Assembly (NCBI GenBank): GCA_963806015.1
Contig: CAWDWM010000012.1
Coordinates: 248,001 to 312,000, forward strand
DNA length: 64,000 bases
Direction of reading: 5' to 3'
From: JAOPZW01 sp963806015
Lineage (GTDB): Bacteria; Actinomycetota; Thermoleophilia; Solirubrobacterales; Solirubrobacteraceae
Of this stretch, positions 1 through 7,860 are shown in pieces. Made by a program: the position numbers and the translations under genes. The notes below the pieces were generated by a model. The model was not told where the DNA came from. It did no database searches and saw nothing but the letters and a program-made list of their open reading frames with translations. The stretch's first letter is position 1. The number at the start of each line of letters is the position of its first letter.

Positions 1-119
1 TGTGCGGCGGTGACGAGCGTTCCGTGCGGCGCCCCGTCCAGCGCCAGCGCGCGGGCGCGGTCGTTGGTCGACGTCGTGTCGCGCAGATGCAGCCGCGGGC
101 GCCCGAGCGTCGTGCTCAC
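1..119 (-). CDS. birA: biotin--[acetyl-CoA-carboxylase] ligase, N-terminal part (runs off the window)
   Basis: Only the first 39 codons lie in the window. The reverse strand reads VSTTLGRPRLHLRDTTSTND and then RARALALDGAPHGTLVTA. The TSTND segment followed by G-T-L-V-T-A is the start of the biotin ligase catalytic domain, which uses ATP to make biotinyl-AMP and biotinylates acyl-CoA carboxylases. There is no room for an N-terminal helix-turn-helix, so this would be a class I (non-repressor) BirA. The GTG start overlaps the TGA stop of the preceding SAM hydroxide adenosyltransferase gene by 4 bases, so the two are probably co-translated. The catalytic lysine and biotin-binding parts are outside the window. 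Confidence 0.85.
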   Translation of the reverse strand, partial: MSTTLGRPRLHLRDTTSTNDRARALALDGAPHGTLVTAA

Positions 120-919
120 GCCGGGCGGACGCGGACCTCGGCGTCGAGGTCGAGCCCCAGGTGCAGAGCGGCCGAGCCACGGTTGACGGCCAGCGCCAGC
201 GTTCGGTAGGCGTCCTCGTAGAGCAGCAGCTCGCCGGGCGGGACGTCGGCGAACGTCGTTGCGTAGTGCGCGAGCTCGTCGTTGATGGTGACCCGATGGC
301 CCAGCTTGAGCCCCGAGCCCGCCAGCTCCTCGTGCTCGACGTCGAGCATCACGTTGCCGAAGCGGTCGAAGGCCAGGGCGTGGGCCACGAGGCCGCCGCC
401 GTCGTCGTCGCGACGGGCGCGCGGCGTGTGCAGTGGCGTGAGCTCGCCGGTGTCGATCGGGTCGCCCGCGGCCGCGAGCGGTGCGCCGGCCGCCAGGTGC
501 GCCGCCACCGGCGCGAAGAGGTCGCGCCCGTGGAAGGTGGCCGAGGTCGGCTCCAGGCGATGGGGCGAGCGCGCCACGTCGACGGCCTCCACGGCGCCCC
601 CGAAGCGCTCGACGGCCAGCGCCAGCAGGCCGTTGTCGGGCCCGACGAGGATCCGGTCCTCCTCGGCGGTGCGCACCGCCACGGCGCGGCGCTGGCCGCC
701 CACCTCGGGGTCGACGACCGCGAGGTGCACTCCCGCCGGGAAGTACGGCAGCGCGCGGCGCAGCACGAGCGCGCCGGAGCGCACGTCGTGGCGATCGATG
801 CCGTGCGTGACGTCGATGATGCGCGCCTCGGGCGCGATCCGCGCCATGACGCCGTGGCACACGCCGACGAACTCGTCGTCCTGGCCGTAGTCGGAAAGGA
901 AGGTGATGACCGCGGTCAC
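116..919 (-). CDS. S-adenosyl-L-methionine hydroxide adenosyltransferase family protein (DUF62)
   Basis: A protein of 267 residues beginning VTAVITFLSDYGQDDEFVG. It carries the family landmarks in order: SDYG..D near the N-terminus, VVDPEVG, GPDNG, FHGRDLFAP, and FGN in the C-terminal domain. Family members hydrolyse SAM to adenosine and methionine using an activated water, and are related to the fluorinase/chlorinase fold. Nothing here suggests halogenation. The GTG at 919 is chosen because homology starts exactly there; an open frame continues upstream without family sequence. Its stop is coupled to birA. The role in the cell is not obvious from context; removal of excess SAM is a guess. 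Confidence 0.88.
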   Translation of the reverse strand: MTAVITFLSDYGQDDEFVGVCHGVMARIAPEARIIDVTHGIDRHDVRSGALVLRRALPYFPAGVHLAVVDPEVGGQRRAVAVRTAEEDRILVGPDNGLLALAVERFGGAVEAVDVARSPHRLEPTSATFHGRDLFAPVAAHLAAGAPLAAAGDPIDTGELTPLHTPRARRDDDGGGLVAHALAFDRFGNVMLDVEHEELAGSGLKLGHRVTINDELAHYATTFADVPPGELLLYEDAYRTLALAVNRGSAALHLGLDLDAEVRVRPA

Positions 920-975
920 CGGATGGGACTCTAGTGCCCGGTTCGCGTGGCCGGACCCCGGGTAGCCCGCCCGCC

Positions 976-1152
976 ATGAGCGATCCGCGGAGCACCCCCG
1001 GCGCCGCCCCCAGCGGGCTGCCGCCCGACGAGCCCGAAGAGGCGCCGCTGGGCGTGCCCGATGCGCGGCCGGAGGGTGAGGACGAGTCCGATCGCGGCGC
1101 CGATGCGATGCCTGGCATTCCCAACGAGGGAGAGCCCCCCGCGGCGAGCTGA
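976..1152 (+). CDS. small acidic proline-rich hypothetical protein
   Basis: An ORF of 58 codons starting MSDPRSTPGAAPSG and ending PNEGEPPAAS. It is rich in Pro, Glu, Asp and Gly and is predicted to be disordered, with no transmembrane segment and no recognised domain. It lies between the divergently read SAM hydroxide adenosyltransferase and the next small plus-strand ORF. The acidic, low-complexity composition is not what a shadow frame would give, because shadows here are Arg/Ala-rich, so I regard it as probably real. I do not recognise a function. An upstream in-frame start at 934 is possible but adds only Arg/Pro/Ser sequence. Confidence 0.5.
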   Translation: MSDPRSTPGAAPSGLPPDEPEEAPLGVPDARPEGEDESDRGADAMPGIPNEGEPPAAS

Positions 1153-1208
1153 GCGGCCCTGCCCGGCACCTGATTGACAGGCTGTCGGAGCGGCGTAGTC
1201 TCGAAGGC

Positions 1209-1496
1209 ATGCTCGAGGTGCTCGTGGGCATCGCGCTTCCTCCCGTGGTCTTCGGGATCTTCGCCCTGCTGGCCATGTGGCTGGGCGCGGAGACCCGCCC
1301 GTGGTTCGACGAGCGCCCGGTCCGCGACGACCGTCCCAACTGGGGCCCGATCCGCCGCCGCCTGCCGCGCGACCGCGAGGAGGTCGCGCTCGAGGTGGAC
1401 GAGCCGCGCGACGGGCTGCTCGAGCCCGTGGCCGCGCCGATTCAGCCGCGCCCGCCGGCCGTCGCCAGGGCGGCGACGAGCCCGTCCGGCGTGTGA
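1209..1496 (+). CDS. small membrane-anchored hypothetical protein
   Basis: An ORF of 95 codons. Residues 1-26 (MLEVLVGIALPPVVFGIFAL and on to LLAMWLG) form one strong transmembrane helix. The rest is a charged tail rich in Arg, Asp and Glu with several Pro, so it is probably a single-span protein with a cytoplasmic tail. The 3' end overlaps the 3' end of the convergent cobA-hemD gene by 55 bases. I do not recognise the family. The hydrophobic/charged pattern supports a real gene, although the overlap means the C-terminus could be shorter in relatives. Confidence 0.55.
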   Translation: MLEVLVGIALPPVVFGIFALLAMWLGAETRPWFDERPVRDDRPNWGPIRRRLPRDREEVALEVDEPRDGLLEPVAAPIQPRPPAVARAATSPSGV

Positions 1497-2881
1497 TCGG
1501 CGGCCTCCAGGGCGGGCTCGTAGCCGAGCTCGCGTAGCGCGGCGCTCGTGACCGGCCCGATGGAGGCCAGGCGCGGGCCGTCGAGGGTGCCCGCGGCAGT
1601 GTGGAAGAAGCGCACCGCCGAGGCGCTGGCGAAGGTCAGCCAGTCGGCGTCCAGCGCCGCTGCCCGGGCCGCCTCGGGCATGGGCTCGGCGATGGTGCGG
1701 TAGAGCGCGATCACGTCGACCTCGGTCCCCGCTGCGCGCAGCGCGTCGGGCACGACGTCGCGGGCGTGCTCGGCGCGCGCGATCAGCGCGCGCCGCAGCC
1801 CCAGCGGCGCCAGCTCCTGGGCAAGCGCCTCGCCGACGGCCCGCTCGGGCACGATGTCGGCCACGATCCCTCGGGCGCGCAGCGCGTCGGCCGTACCGGG
1901 GCCGATGACGGCGATCTTCGGCCCGGCCAGCGCCCGCGCGTCGTGGGCGCGCGTCAGCAGCGCCTCGACCGCGTTGGGCGAGGTCAGCACCAGCAGGTCG
2001 TATGCGCGCAGGTCGGGCAGCTCGAAGGCGAGCGGCTCGATGCGGATGGTGGGCGTCTCGACGACGCGCGCGCCCAGCGCCCGCAGCCGCGCCGCCAGGC
2101 CGCTGGCCTGGACGCGGGCGCGCGTCACCGCCACGCTGACCCCGGCGAGCGGGCCGTCGGCGAACCACGCCAGCTCGTCGTGCAGCGCGGCGACCGGTCC
2201 CACGAGCGTGACGGCGGGCGCGTGGGCGTCCTGCTCGCCGAGCGCCGCCAGCGTCGTGCGCAGCACGCGCTGGTCGGGCAGCGTCCCACGCTCGACGATC
2301 GCCGCCGCTTCGCCGGGATCGCGGCCATGGGCGATGAGCTGGTCGGCGATGCGCGGCAGCTGGCGCACGCCCATGTAGAAGATGAGGGTGCCCGGGAAGA
2401 CGGCGAGCGCCGCCCAGTCGACTGCCGTCTCCGGCTTTCCCGGGTCCTCGTGGCCCGTGACGAAGGCCACCGCGCTGGCCATCCCGCGCTGCGTGACGGG
2501 GATCCCGGCATAGGCCGGCGCGGCCACCCCCGCGGTCACCCCAGGGACGACCTCGTAGTCGCAGCCGGCGGCGCGCAGCGCCTGCGCCTCCTCGCCGCCG
2601 CGCCCGAAGACGAACGGATCGCCCCCCTTCAGGCGCACGACGGCGCGCCCGGCGCGGGCGTGCTCGACCAGCAGCCGCGTGGTCTCGCGCTGGGGCACCT
2701 GCTCGCCGCCGCCCACCTTGCCCACGTCGACGATCTCCGCGTCGGCACGGGCGTGGGCGAGTGCCTCGGGCGGGATCAGGCGGTCGTGGAGGATGACGTC
2801 GGCGCCCGCGATGAGCTCCAGGGCGCGCGCGGTGAGCAGGCCGGGATCGCCCGGACCGGCGCCGACCAGGTACGCGGTCAC
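1442..2881 (-). CDS. cobA-hemD: uroporphyrinogen-III C-methyltransferase / uroporphyrinogen-III synthase fusion
   Basis: A two-domain protein of 479 residues. Residues 1 to about 240 are a SUMT (CobA/CysG-C) methyltransferase, with VGAGPGDPGLLT at the SAM-binding start, RLKGGDPFVFGRGGEE, and VVPGVTAG..A PAYAGIP. Residues from about 245 to the end form a uroporphyrinogen-III synthase (HemD) domain. The first activity makes precorrin-2 for siroheme and cobalamin; the second cyclises hydroxymethylbilane. Such fusions are common in actinobacteria and other Gram-positives. It is the last gene of the leftward heme operon and overlaps hemC by 4 bases (ATGA). Both activities act at the branch point where the siroheme and heme routes split. 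Confidence 0.93.
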   Translation of the reverse strand: MTAYLVGAGPGDPGLLTARALELIAGADVILHDRLIPPEALAHARADAEIVDVGKVGGGEQVPQRETTRLLVEHARAGRAVVRLKGGDPFVFGRGGEEAQALRAAGCDYEVVPGVTAGVAAPAYAGIPVTQRGMASAVAFVTGHEDPGKPETAVDWAALAVFPGTLIFYMGVRQLPRIADQLIAHGRDPGEAAAIVERGTLPDQRVLRTTLAALGEQDAHAPAVTLVGPVAALHDELAWFADGPLAGVSVAVTRARVQASGLAARLRALGARVVETPTIRIEPLAFELPDLRAYDLLVLTSPNAVEALLTRAHDARALAGPKIAVIGPGTADALRARGIVADIVPERAVGEALAQELAPLGLRRALIARAEHARDVVPDALRAAGTEVDVIALYRTIAEPMPEAARAAALDADWLTFASASAVRFFHTAAGTLDGPRLASIGPVTSAALRELGYEPALEAADHTPDGLVAALATAGGRG

Positions 2882-3723
2882 GGCGCGAGGACCTCGCGCG
2901 CGCCGGCGCTCAGCAGCCGCGCGGCCACGTCGGCGCCCAGGCGCTCGGGCTCCACGCCGTCGAGCTCGTCGCGCACCCAGGCGCCGCCGTCGGGCGTGCC
3001 CACGAAGGCGCGCAGCGTGAGCGCCGACCGCGCGCGCAGGAGCGCGTGGGCTCCCACGGGCGTGTGGCAGTCGGCCTGCAGCGCGCGCACCAGCGCCCGC
3101 TCGGCGGCGAGCGCCCGCGCCGACGGCGCGTGGTCGATGGCCGCGACGCGCTCCTCCTCGCCCGTCCGGGTGGTCACGGCCAGGCAGCCCTGCCCGGCAG
3201 CGGGGACCAGCTCGTCCAGCGGCGCGCCCGCCTCGCCTCGGCCCAGGCGCGCCAGCCCCGCGGTGGCCAGCACGATCGCATCGTAGCCGCCCTCGGTCAG
3301 CTTGCGCAGGCGGGTGTCGACGTTGCCGCGCAGCTCGACCACGTCGAGGTCAGCGCGCAGGGCACGCAACTGCGCGGTGCGGCGCAGCGACGAGGTGCCC
3401 ACGCGGGCGCCCTCCGCCAGCGCGCCGAGCGAGGCCGCGCCGCACAGCGCATCGCGCGGGTCGGCGCGCTGCGGCACGGCGGCGATGACGATGCCGTCGG
3501 GAAGCAGAGCGGGCACGTCCTTGGCCGAATGCACGGCGCAGTCGATGTCGCCGTCCAGCAGCGCACCGTCGAGCTCGCGCACCCAGCGCTCCTTGTCGGA
3601 CGTCGCTTCACCACGATCGCCGCTCGTCACCACTTCGACCAGGTCGTGCTCGCCGCCCAGCAGGGCCGCCACCTGGCGCGCCTGCGCCAGCGCCAGCGCG
3701 CTGCCGCGCGTCCCGATCCTCAC
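2878..3723 (-). CDS. hemC: hydroxymethylbilane synthase (porphobilinogen deaminase)
   Basis: A protein of 281 residues starting MRIGTRGSALALAQARQVA. It has the family landmarks SAKDVPA, GTSSLRR, ELRGNVDTRL and AAGQGCLA. The dipyrromethane cofactor is carried by Cys219 in the sequence QADCHTPVG. The enzyme joins four porphobilinogen molecules into the linear tetrapyrrole used by HemD. It is slightly shorter than the usual 300-310 residues, with little missing from the core. It lies between hemA and cobA-hemD, with 4-base overlaps at both ends, so expression is coupled. hemB and hemL are not in the window. Confidence 0.95.
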   Translation of the reverse strand: MRIGTRGSALALAQARQVAALLGGEHDLVEVVTSGDRGEATSDKERWVRELDGALLDGDIDCAVHSAKDVPALLPDGIVIAAVPQRADPRDALCGAASLGALAEGARVGTSSLRRTAQLRALRADLDVVELRGNVDTRLRKLTEGGYDAIVLATAGLARLGRGEAGAPLDELVPAAGQGCLAVTTRTGEEERVAAIDHAPSARALAAERALVRALQADCHTPVGAHALLRARSALTLRAFVGTPDGGAWVRDELDGVEPERLGADVAARLLSAGAREVLAP

Positions 3724-5060
3724 GCCCGGCGCTTGAGCGGGCGGACGTTGTCGGCCGCCGGCGCGCCGGGCGCCGCGTCGGCCGGCGGCGACTGCGCGTC
3801 CGCGGGCGCCTCGTCGAGCCCGAAGAGCTCGCGCAGCAGCTGCTGATGGCCGTGGCCGCTCTCCTTGAGGTGGATCGTGGGCTCGTGCAGCAGCCGCTGC
3901 ATGACCGCGCGCGCGACGGCCTCGATGCGCGCGCGATCGCGCGGCGACGCGGCCTCCCAGCGACCCTCGTTCTCGGCCAGCACCTGGTCGACGATCTGGG
4001 CCCCGTGCTCGCGCAGCGCGGCGATGGTCGGCATGACGTCGAGCTGGGCCAGCCAGCGCGCGAAGCGCTGGATCTCCTCCTCGACGACCGCCTCGGCGCG
4101 CGCCCGCTCGGCCTCGCGCACGCCCAGGTTGCGCGTGACGACGGCCTGCAGGTCGTCCATGTCGTAGACGCGCACGCCCTCGATCTCCCCACAGGCGTGC
4201 TCGACGTCGCGGGGCACGGCGATGTCGATGAGCACCAGCGGCCGCCCGCCGCGCACGCGCATGACCGTGGCCAGGTCGTCGGCCTCGACGATCGGGTGCG
4301 GCGAGGAGGTCGAGGAGACGACGATGTCGGCCTCTTCCAGGCGCGCCGGCAGCGAGTCCAGCGAGCCGACCTCGCCGCCGAAGCGCTCGGCCAGCGAGCG
4401 CGCGCGGTCGGCGTGGCGGTTGGCCACGAACACCGTGCGCACGCCCTGGTCGACCAGGGCCTGGGCGGTCAGCTCGGCCGTCTCCCCGGCGCCGATGATG
4501 ATCACCGAGCGCGAGGCGAGATGGCCGACCACGTCGCGGGCGAGGTCGACGGCGACGCTCGAGACGCTGACGCGCTCGCGCCCGATCCCGGTCTCCGAGC
4601 GCACGCGCTTGCCCGCCTGCAACGCGGCGCCGAACAGGCGATTGGTCAGCGGGCCGGTGGTGCCGGCGGCGAGCGCGGCCTCGTAGGCGCGCCTGACCTG
4701 ACCCTGGACCTCCGCCTCGCCGATGATCATCGAGTCCAGGCCCGCGGTGACGCGATAGAGCTGGCGCGCGGCGTCGCAGTTGCGCGGCGAGTAGACGACC
4801 GGCGCGAGCTCGGTCGGGCGGATCTCGGCGCGGCGCGCGAGCTTGCCCAGCAGCTCGGCCTCCGCGCGCACCGGGTCGGCCGTGACGAGGTAGATCTCGG
4901 TGCGGTTGCAGGTGGAGATCGCGACCGCCTCGTCCACCTCCCCGCGCGCGACGAGCTCGGTCATGAAGCGACGGGCGGCGGTCTCGGTCAGCGCCAGGCG
5001 CTCGCGCAGCGCGACGGGCGCGGTGTTGTGCGAGATCCCCAGGACGAGCAGCTCGGTCAT
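3720..5060 (-). CDS. hemA: glutamyl-tRNA reductase
   Basis: A protein of 446 residues. It reduces glutamyl-tRNA(Glu) with NADPH to glutamate-1-semialdehyde, the first committed step of the C5 tetrapyrrole pathway. The N-terminal catalytic domain carries GISHNTAPV and the nucleophile Cys51 in STCNRTE. An NADPH-binding Rossmann domain (VIIIGAGETAELTAQ) and a C-terminal helical dimerisation domain follow. The last 30 or so residues are low-complexity Ala/Pro. Its ATG overlaps the stop of the upstream ccmD-like gene by 4 bases, which directly couples heme synthesis to the cytochrome c maturation genes. Confidence 0.95.
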   Translation of the reverse strand: MTELLVLGISHNTAPVALRERLALTETAARRFMTELVARGEVDEAVAISTCNRTEIYLVTADPVRAEAELLGKLARRAEIRPTELAPVVYSPRNCDAARQLYRVTAGLDSMIIGEAEVQGQVRRAYEAALAAGTTGPLTNRLFGAALQAGKRVRSETGIGRERVSVSSVAVDLARDVVGHLASRSVIIIGAGETAELTAQALVDQGVRTVFVANRHADRARSLAERFGGEVGSLDSLPARLEEADIVVSSTSSPHPIVEADDLATVMRVRGGRPLVLIDIAVPRDVEHACGEIEGVRVYDMDDLQAVVTRNLGVREAERARAEAVVEEEIQRFARWLAQLDVMPTIAALREHGAQIVDQVLAENEGRWEAASPRDRARIEAVARAVMQRLLHEPTIHLKESGHGHQQLLRELFGLDEAPADAQSPPADAAPGAPAADNVRPLKRRA

Positions 5061-5239
5061 GTGTGCACCGCCTCGCGCTCCTCGATGCGCTCGTCGGCCA
5101 GCTCGTTGAGCTCGGCCAGCTCGCGCTCGAAGCGCGCCAGCTTGGCGGACATGATGACCACGTAGATGAGGATCAGCGCGAAGAAGACGAGATACGCAGC
5201 GGCGACGTAGCCGGTGTTGTCCGGCAGCGTATCCGTCAC
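5057..5239 (-). CDS. CcmD-like small membrane protein
   Basis: An ORF of 60 codons with GTG start, reading VTDTLPDNTGYVAAAYLVFF and so on. One transmembrane helix (about residues 11-34) is followed by a charged helical tail of about 26 residues (ARFERELAELNELADERIEE). This one-span-plus-charged-tail layout, directly after ccmC, matches CcmD, the small partner that helps release holo-CcmE from the CcmABC complex. Sequence conservation in that family is low, so the name rests on size, topology and position. It is coupled by 4-base overlaps to ccmC upstream and hemA downstream. Confidence 0.7.
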   Translation of the reverse strand: MTDTLPDNTGYVAAAYLVFFALILIYVVIMSAKLARFERELAELNELADERIEEREAVHT

Positions 5240-5976
5240 GGGCTCGTCCTGAGGCTGGGGGCGGCGGTCCGTCCGTGAGGAGCTACAGCGTCGTCGCCGC
5301 CGAGCTTGCGCCGCAGGGAGCGCAGTTGCGCCGAGGTGTGCTTGGAGGCCATCTCGTACTTCCACAGGGTCGCAAACAGCAACGCCATCCCGATCAGGCA
5401 CAGGTAGAAGGGCAGCTGCATCTTCGCCGGCAGGCCGCCGTCGGCGGTCGCGAACACCCGCGGATGGGTGTAGGCCTGGGCCAGGCGCACGGCCAGGAAG
5501 TTCAGCGGGACGAAGGCGCCGGCGGTGACCGCGAACACGCTCGCGTAGCGGGCCTGGCGCTCGGGATCCTCGATCGAGAAGCGCAGCGGCTGGTAGGTCG
5601 CGTAGAGCAGGAAGACGACCAGGAAGGAGACGAGCGTCGGCTCGTCCCACACCCACCAGTGCCCCCAGCTCGCCTTGGCCCAGATCGAGCCCGTGATGAG
5701 CACGCCGGCGCCGAGGACCAGGCTCAGGTGGATCGCCACGTAGGAGCGCAGGTCGTACCGGGCGTCGCGGGTGCGCAGGTGCTGGATGGCCATGATGCCG
5801 CCGAACACGAAGCCGCCCAGCGCCACGATGGCCAGCGGCACGTGGACGTAGAAGATCTTCTGCATGAAGCCCTGGTCGGCGTCCATGGGCGCGTAGAAGA
5901 AGGCCAGGCCGAAGCCCGCCGTGAGCGTGACGGCCGTCAGAAGAGACAGGGCGCGTAAGCGCGTTCCGTACAGCAA
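5236..5976 (-). CDS. ccmC: heme exporter / cytochrome c maturation protein CcmC
   Basis: A polytopic membrane protein of 246 residues with six predicted helices. The heme-handling tryptophan-rich WWD motif is present as SWGHWWVWDEPTLVS, with flanking conserved histidines (HVPLAI near residue 45 and HLS before the motif). CcmC presents heme to the chaperone CcmE in system I cytochrome c biogenesis. The last 40 residues are a charged cytoplasmic tail. It sits 9 bases after ccmB and overlaps the ccmD-like gene by 4 bases. CcmE, CcmF and CcmH are not in this window. Confidence 0.9.
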   Translation of the reverse strand: MLYGTRLRALSLLTAVTLTAGFGLAFFYAPMDADQGFMQKIFYVHVPLAIVALGGFVFGGIMAIQHLRTRDARYDLRSYVAIHLSLVLGAGVLITGSIWAKASWGHWWVWDEPTLVSFLVVFLLYATYQPLRFSIEDPERQARYASVFAVTAGAFVPLNFLAVRLAQAYTHPRVFATADGGLPAKMQLPFYLCLIGMALLFATLWKYEMASKHTSAQLRSLRRKLGGDDAVAPHGRTAAPSLRTSP

Positions 5977-5985
5977 GAAGGCGAT

Positions 5986-6663
5986 TCAGTCCTCGACCAG
6001 GTAGTCGAACACCGCATAGGCGAGTAGCCCGAACACCAGATCATAGAGGCCGAGGATGGCCAGCCAGCGCCCTGGGACCGCCTCGGAGCCGGTGGCCAGG
6101 AAGAGCGGCGTGGTCGCCTTGGCGGCGGCGATCACCACCGGAATGAGGAGCGGTAGCGCCAGCAGCGGGACGATGAGGTCGCGCGCGCGGGTCTGGACCG
6201 CGAGGGCGCTGACCAGGGTGCCGATGACCGCGATGCCGGCGTCGGCGAGCACGAGGACCAGCACCAGCGCGGCGATCGCGCCGGCGTCGGGAGTCGGCCC
6301 GAGCAGCAGCAGCCCGAAGGCGGGCACCGCGACGACCTCGACGGCCGCCAGGAAGCCGAACAGCGCCAGCGCCTTGGCCACCAGCAGCGCGGTGCGGTCG
6401 ACCGGCGCCAGCAGGAAGCCGTCCAGCCCGCCCTCCTCGTGGTCGGCGACGAACAGGCGGCTGGTCCCCAGCATGGCGGCGAACAGCAGCGTCACCCACA
6501 GCACGCCGGCGGCGAGGTCGCCGTCGACCTGCCCGCGCTGCAGCGCGAAGTGGAAGACCACCAGCGTGGTGACGCTGAACAGCGCCATCGCCGGCACGGC
6601 CTGCGGCGCGCGCAGCTCCAGGCGCAGCTCCTTGCGCAGGACCGCTCCCACCGTGCGCCTCAC
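5986..6663 (-). CDS. ccmB: heme exporter membrane subunit CcmB
   Basis: A protein of 225 residues with about six hydrophobic helices, starting VRRTVGAVLRKELRLELRAP. The N-terminal cytoplasmic helix and the segment GTSRLFVADHEEGGLDGFLL are typical of CcmB. CcmB is the membrane partner of the CcmA ATPase. The GTG start at 6663 overlaps the stop of ccmA by 4 bases; the open frame extends further upstream only as a shadow of ccmA. With CcmC and the CcmD-like protein it should form the CcmABCD complex that drives release of heme-loaded CcmE. Confidence 0.88.
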   Translation of the reverse strand: MRRTVGAVLRKELRLELRAPQAVPAMALFSVTTLVVFHFALQRGQVDGDLAAGVLWVTLLFAAMLGTSRLFVADHEEGGLDGFLLAPVDRTALLVAKALALFGFLAAVEVVAVPAFGLLLLGPTPDAGAIAALVLVLVLADAGIAVIGTLVSALAVQTRARDLIVPLLALPLLIPVVIAAAKATTPLFLATGSEAVPGRWLAILGLYDLVFGLLAYAVFDYLVED

Positions 6664-7346
6664 CGGTACAGCGCTCCGATCCGCGCGGCGTCGACCTCGG
6701 CGGCCGGCGCCACCAGGTCGGCACGCCCGGCGCGCAGGCCGAGCGCGAGGTCGGCCTCGGCCAGCCCGCCGACCGGGTCGTGGCTCGTGACGATCCGCGT
6801 GCGCCCGCTGGCGGCGCCGATCAGCGGCTCGACCAGTTCGGCCGCCGCGGGGTCGAGGTTGGCGCGCGGCTCGTCGAGCAGCAGCACCTCGGGGTCGTGC
6901 AGCACGGCGCGGCACACCGCCAGGCGCTGGACCATGCCGCGCGAGTAGGTGTGGACCTTGTCGTCGGCGCGCGCGGACAGCCCGACCTGCTCGATGAGCG
7001 CCGCGGCGTGCTCGAGCGCCACGCCGTGCAGCCGCGCATGGAAGGCGAGGTTCTCGCGCGCGCTGAGATCGCGGTAGAGCAGGGGCGCGTGGCCGAGCAG
7101 GCCGATCCTGCCCCGCACCGCCCAGCCCTCGTCGGGCAGCGCATGGCCGAGGACGCGGGCGCTGCCGGCGTGCGGGCGCAGCAGGGTGGCGAGCACCCGC
7201 AGCAGCGTCGACTTGCCCGCCCCGTTGGGCCCGAAGACCACGAGCGTTGCCCCCGCCGGCAGCGTCAGCGTGACGTCCTGCAGCGCCACCCGCTCGCCGT
7301 AGCGTCGCGTCAGCCCGGCGAGCTCAATGGCTGGCGCGGCTGCCAC
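6660..7346 (-). CDS. ccmA: ABC transporter ATP-binding subunit CcmA
   Basis: A complete ABC ATPase of 228 residues: Walker A GPNGAGKST (residues 39-47), a signature-like YSRGMVQRL, Walker B VLLLDEP, and the switch histidine in TSHDP. The order ccmA-ccmB-ccmC-ccmD-like identifies it as the CcmA energy-coupling subunit for cytochrome c maturation. It starts with GTG at 7346 and overlaps the end of moaB by 23 bases. A longer-range role as a general exporter ATPase cannot be excluded from sequence alone, but the context is strong. Confidence 0.88.
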   Translation of the reverse strand: MAAAPAIELAGLTRRYGERVALQDVTLTLPAGATLVVFGPNGAGKSTLLRVLATLLRPHAGSARVLGHALPDEGWAVRGRIGLLGHAPLLYRDLSARENLAFHARLHGVALEHAAALIEQVGLSARADDKVHTYSRGMVQRLAVCRAVLHDPEVLLLDEPRANLDPAAAELVEPLIGAASGRTRIVTSHDPVGGLAEADLALGLRAGRADLVAPAAEVDAARIGALYR

Positions 7347-7809
7347 CTTCGCTGCCCAGCGTGGCGGCTGCGTGCGCGAGCACCGGCGCCAGCACGGGGA
7401 AGAGCTGCTCGATCGCCTTCGGGCTGCCGGGGAAGTTGACGATCAGCGTCTGGCCTGCCACGCCCGCGACGCCGCGGCTGAGCATCCCCATCGGCGTGTG
7501 CTGCGTGCTCACGGCGCGCATCGCCTCGGCGATCCCGGGCGCCTCGCGGGCGATGACCGCCCAGGTGGCCTCGGGCGTGATGTCGTCGACGGTCAGCCCG
7601 GTGCCGCCGGTGGTGAAGACGAAGGTCACGCCCTGGTCGACGTAGTGGTGCAGGCGATCCTCGATGAGGGCCAGGTCGTCGGGCACGACCTCCATCGCCA
7701 CGATCTCCGCGCCCGCGTCCTCGGCCAGGTGGGCGAGCAGCGGACCCGAGAGATCCTCGGCCTCGCGGCGCGAGACGCTGCTGGAGACGGTCATGACCAC
7801 GGTGTGCAC
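7324..7809 (-). CDS. moaB: molybdenum cofactor biosynthesis protein, MoaB/Mog family
   Basis: A protein of 161 residues, starting VHTVVMTVSSSVSRREAEDL. The MPT-binding core TTGGTGLTVDDITPEAT and the following GMLSRGVAGV and VNFPGSPKA segments are typical of the MogA/MoaB fold, which adenylylates molybdopterin before metal insertion. It is the first gene of the leftward moaB-ccm-hem operon. A second Moco gene, moaC, lies 1.5 kb away but reads from another promoter. A later in-frame GTG at 7800 is an alternative start. Confidence 0.87.
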   Translation of the reverse strand: MHTVVMTVSSSVSRREAEDLSGPLLAHLAEDAGAEIVAMEVVPDDLALIEDRLHHYVDQGVTFVFTTGGTGLTVDDITPEATWAVIAREAPGIAEAMRAVSTQHTPMGMLSRGVAGVAGQTLIVNFPGSPKAIEQLFPVLAPVLAHAAATLGSEGGSRASH

Positions 7810-7860
7810 TGCGCCGGACGATAGCCGCGGGGTGGGCCCGCCGCGCTTAGGGTGGTGCGC

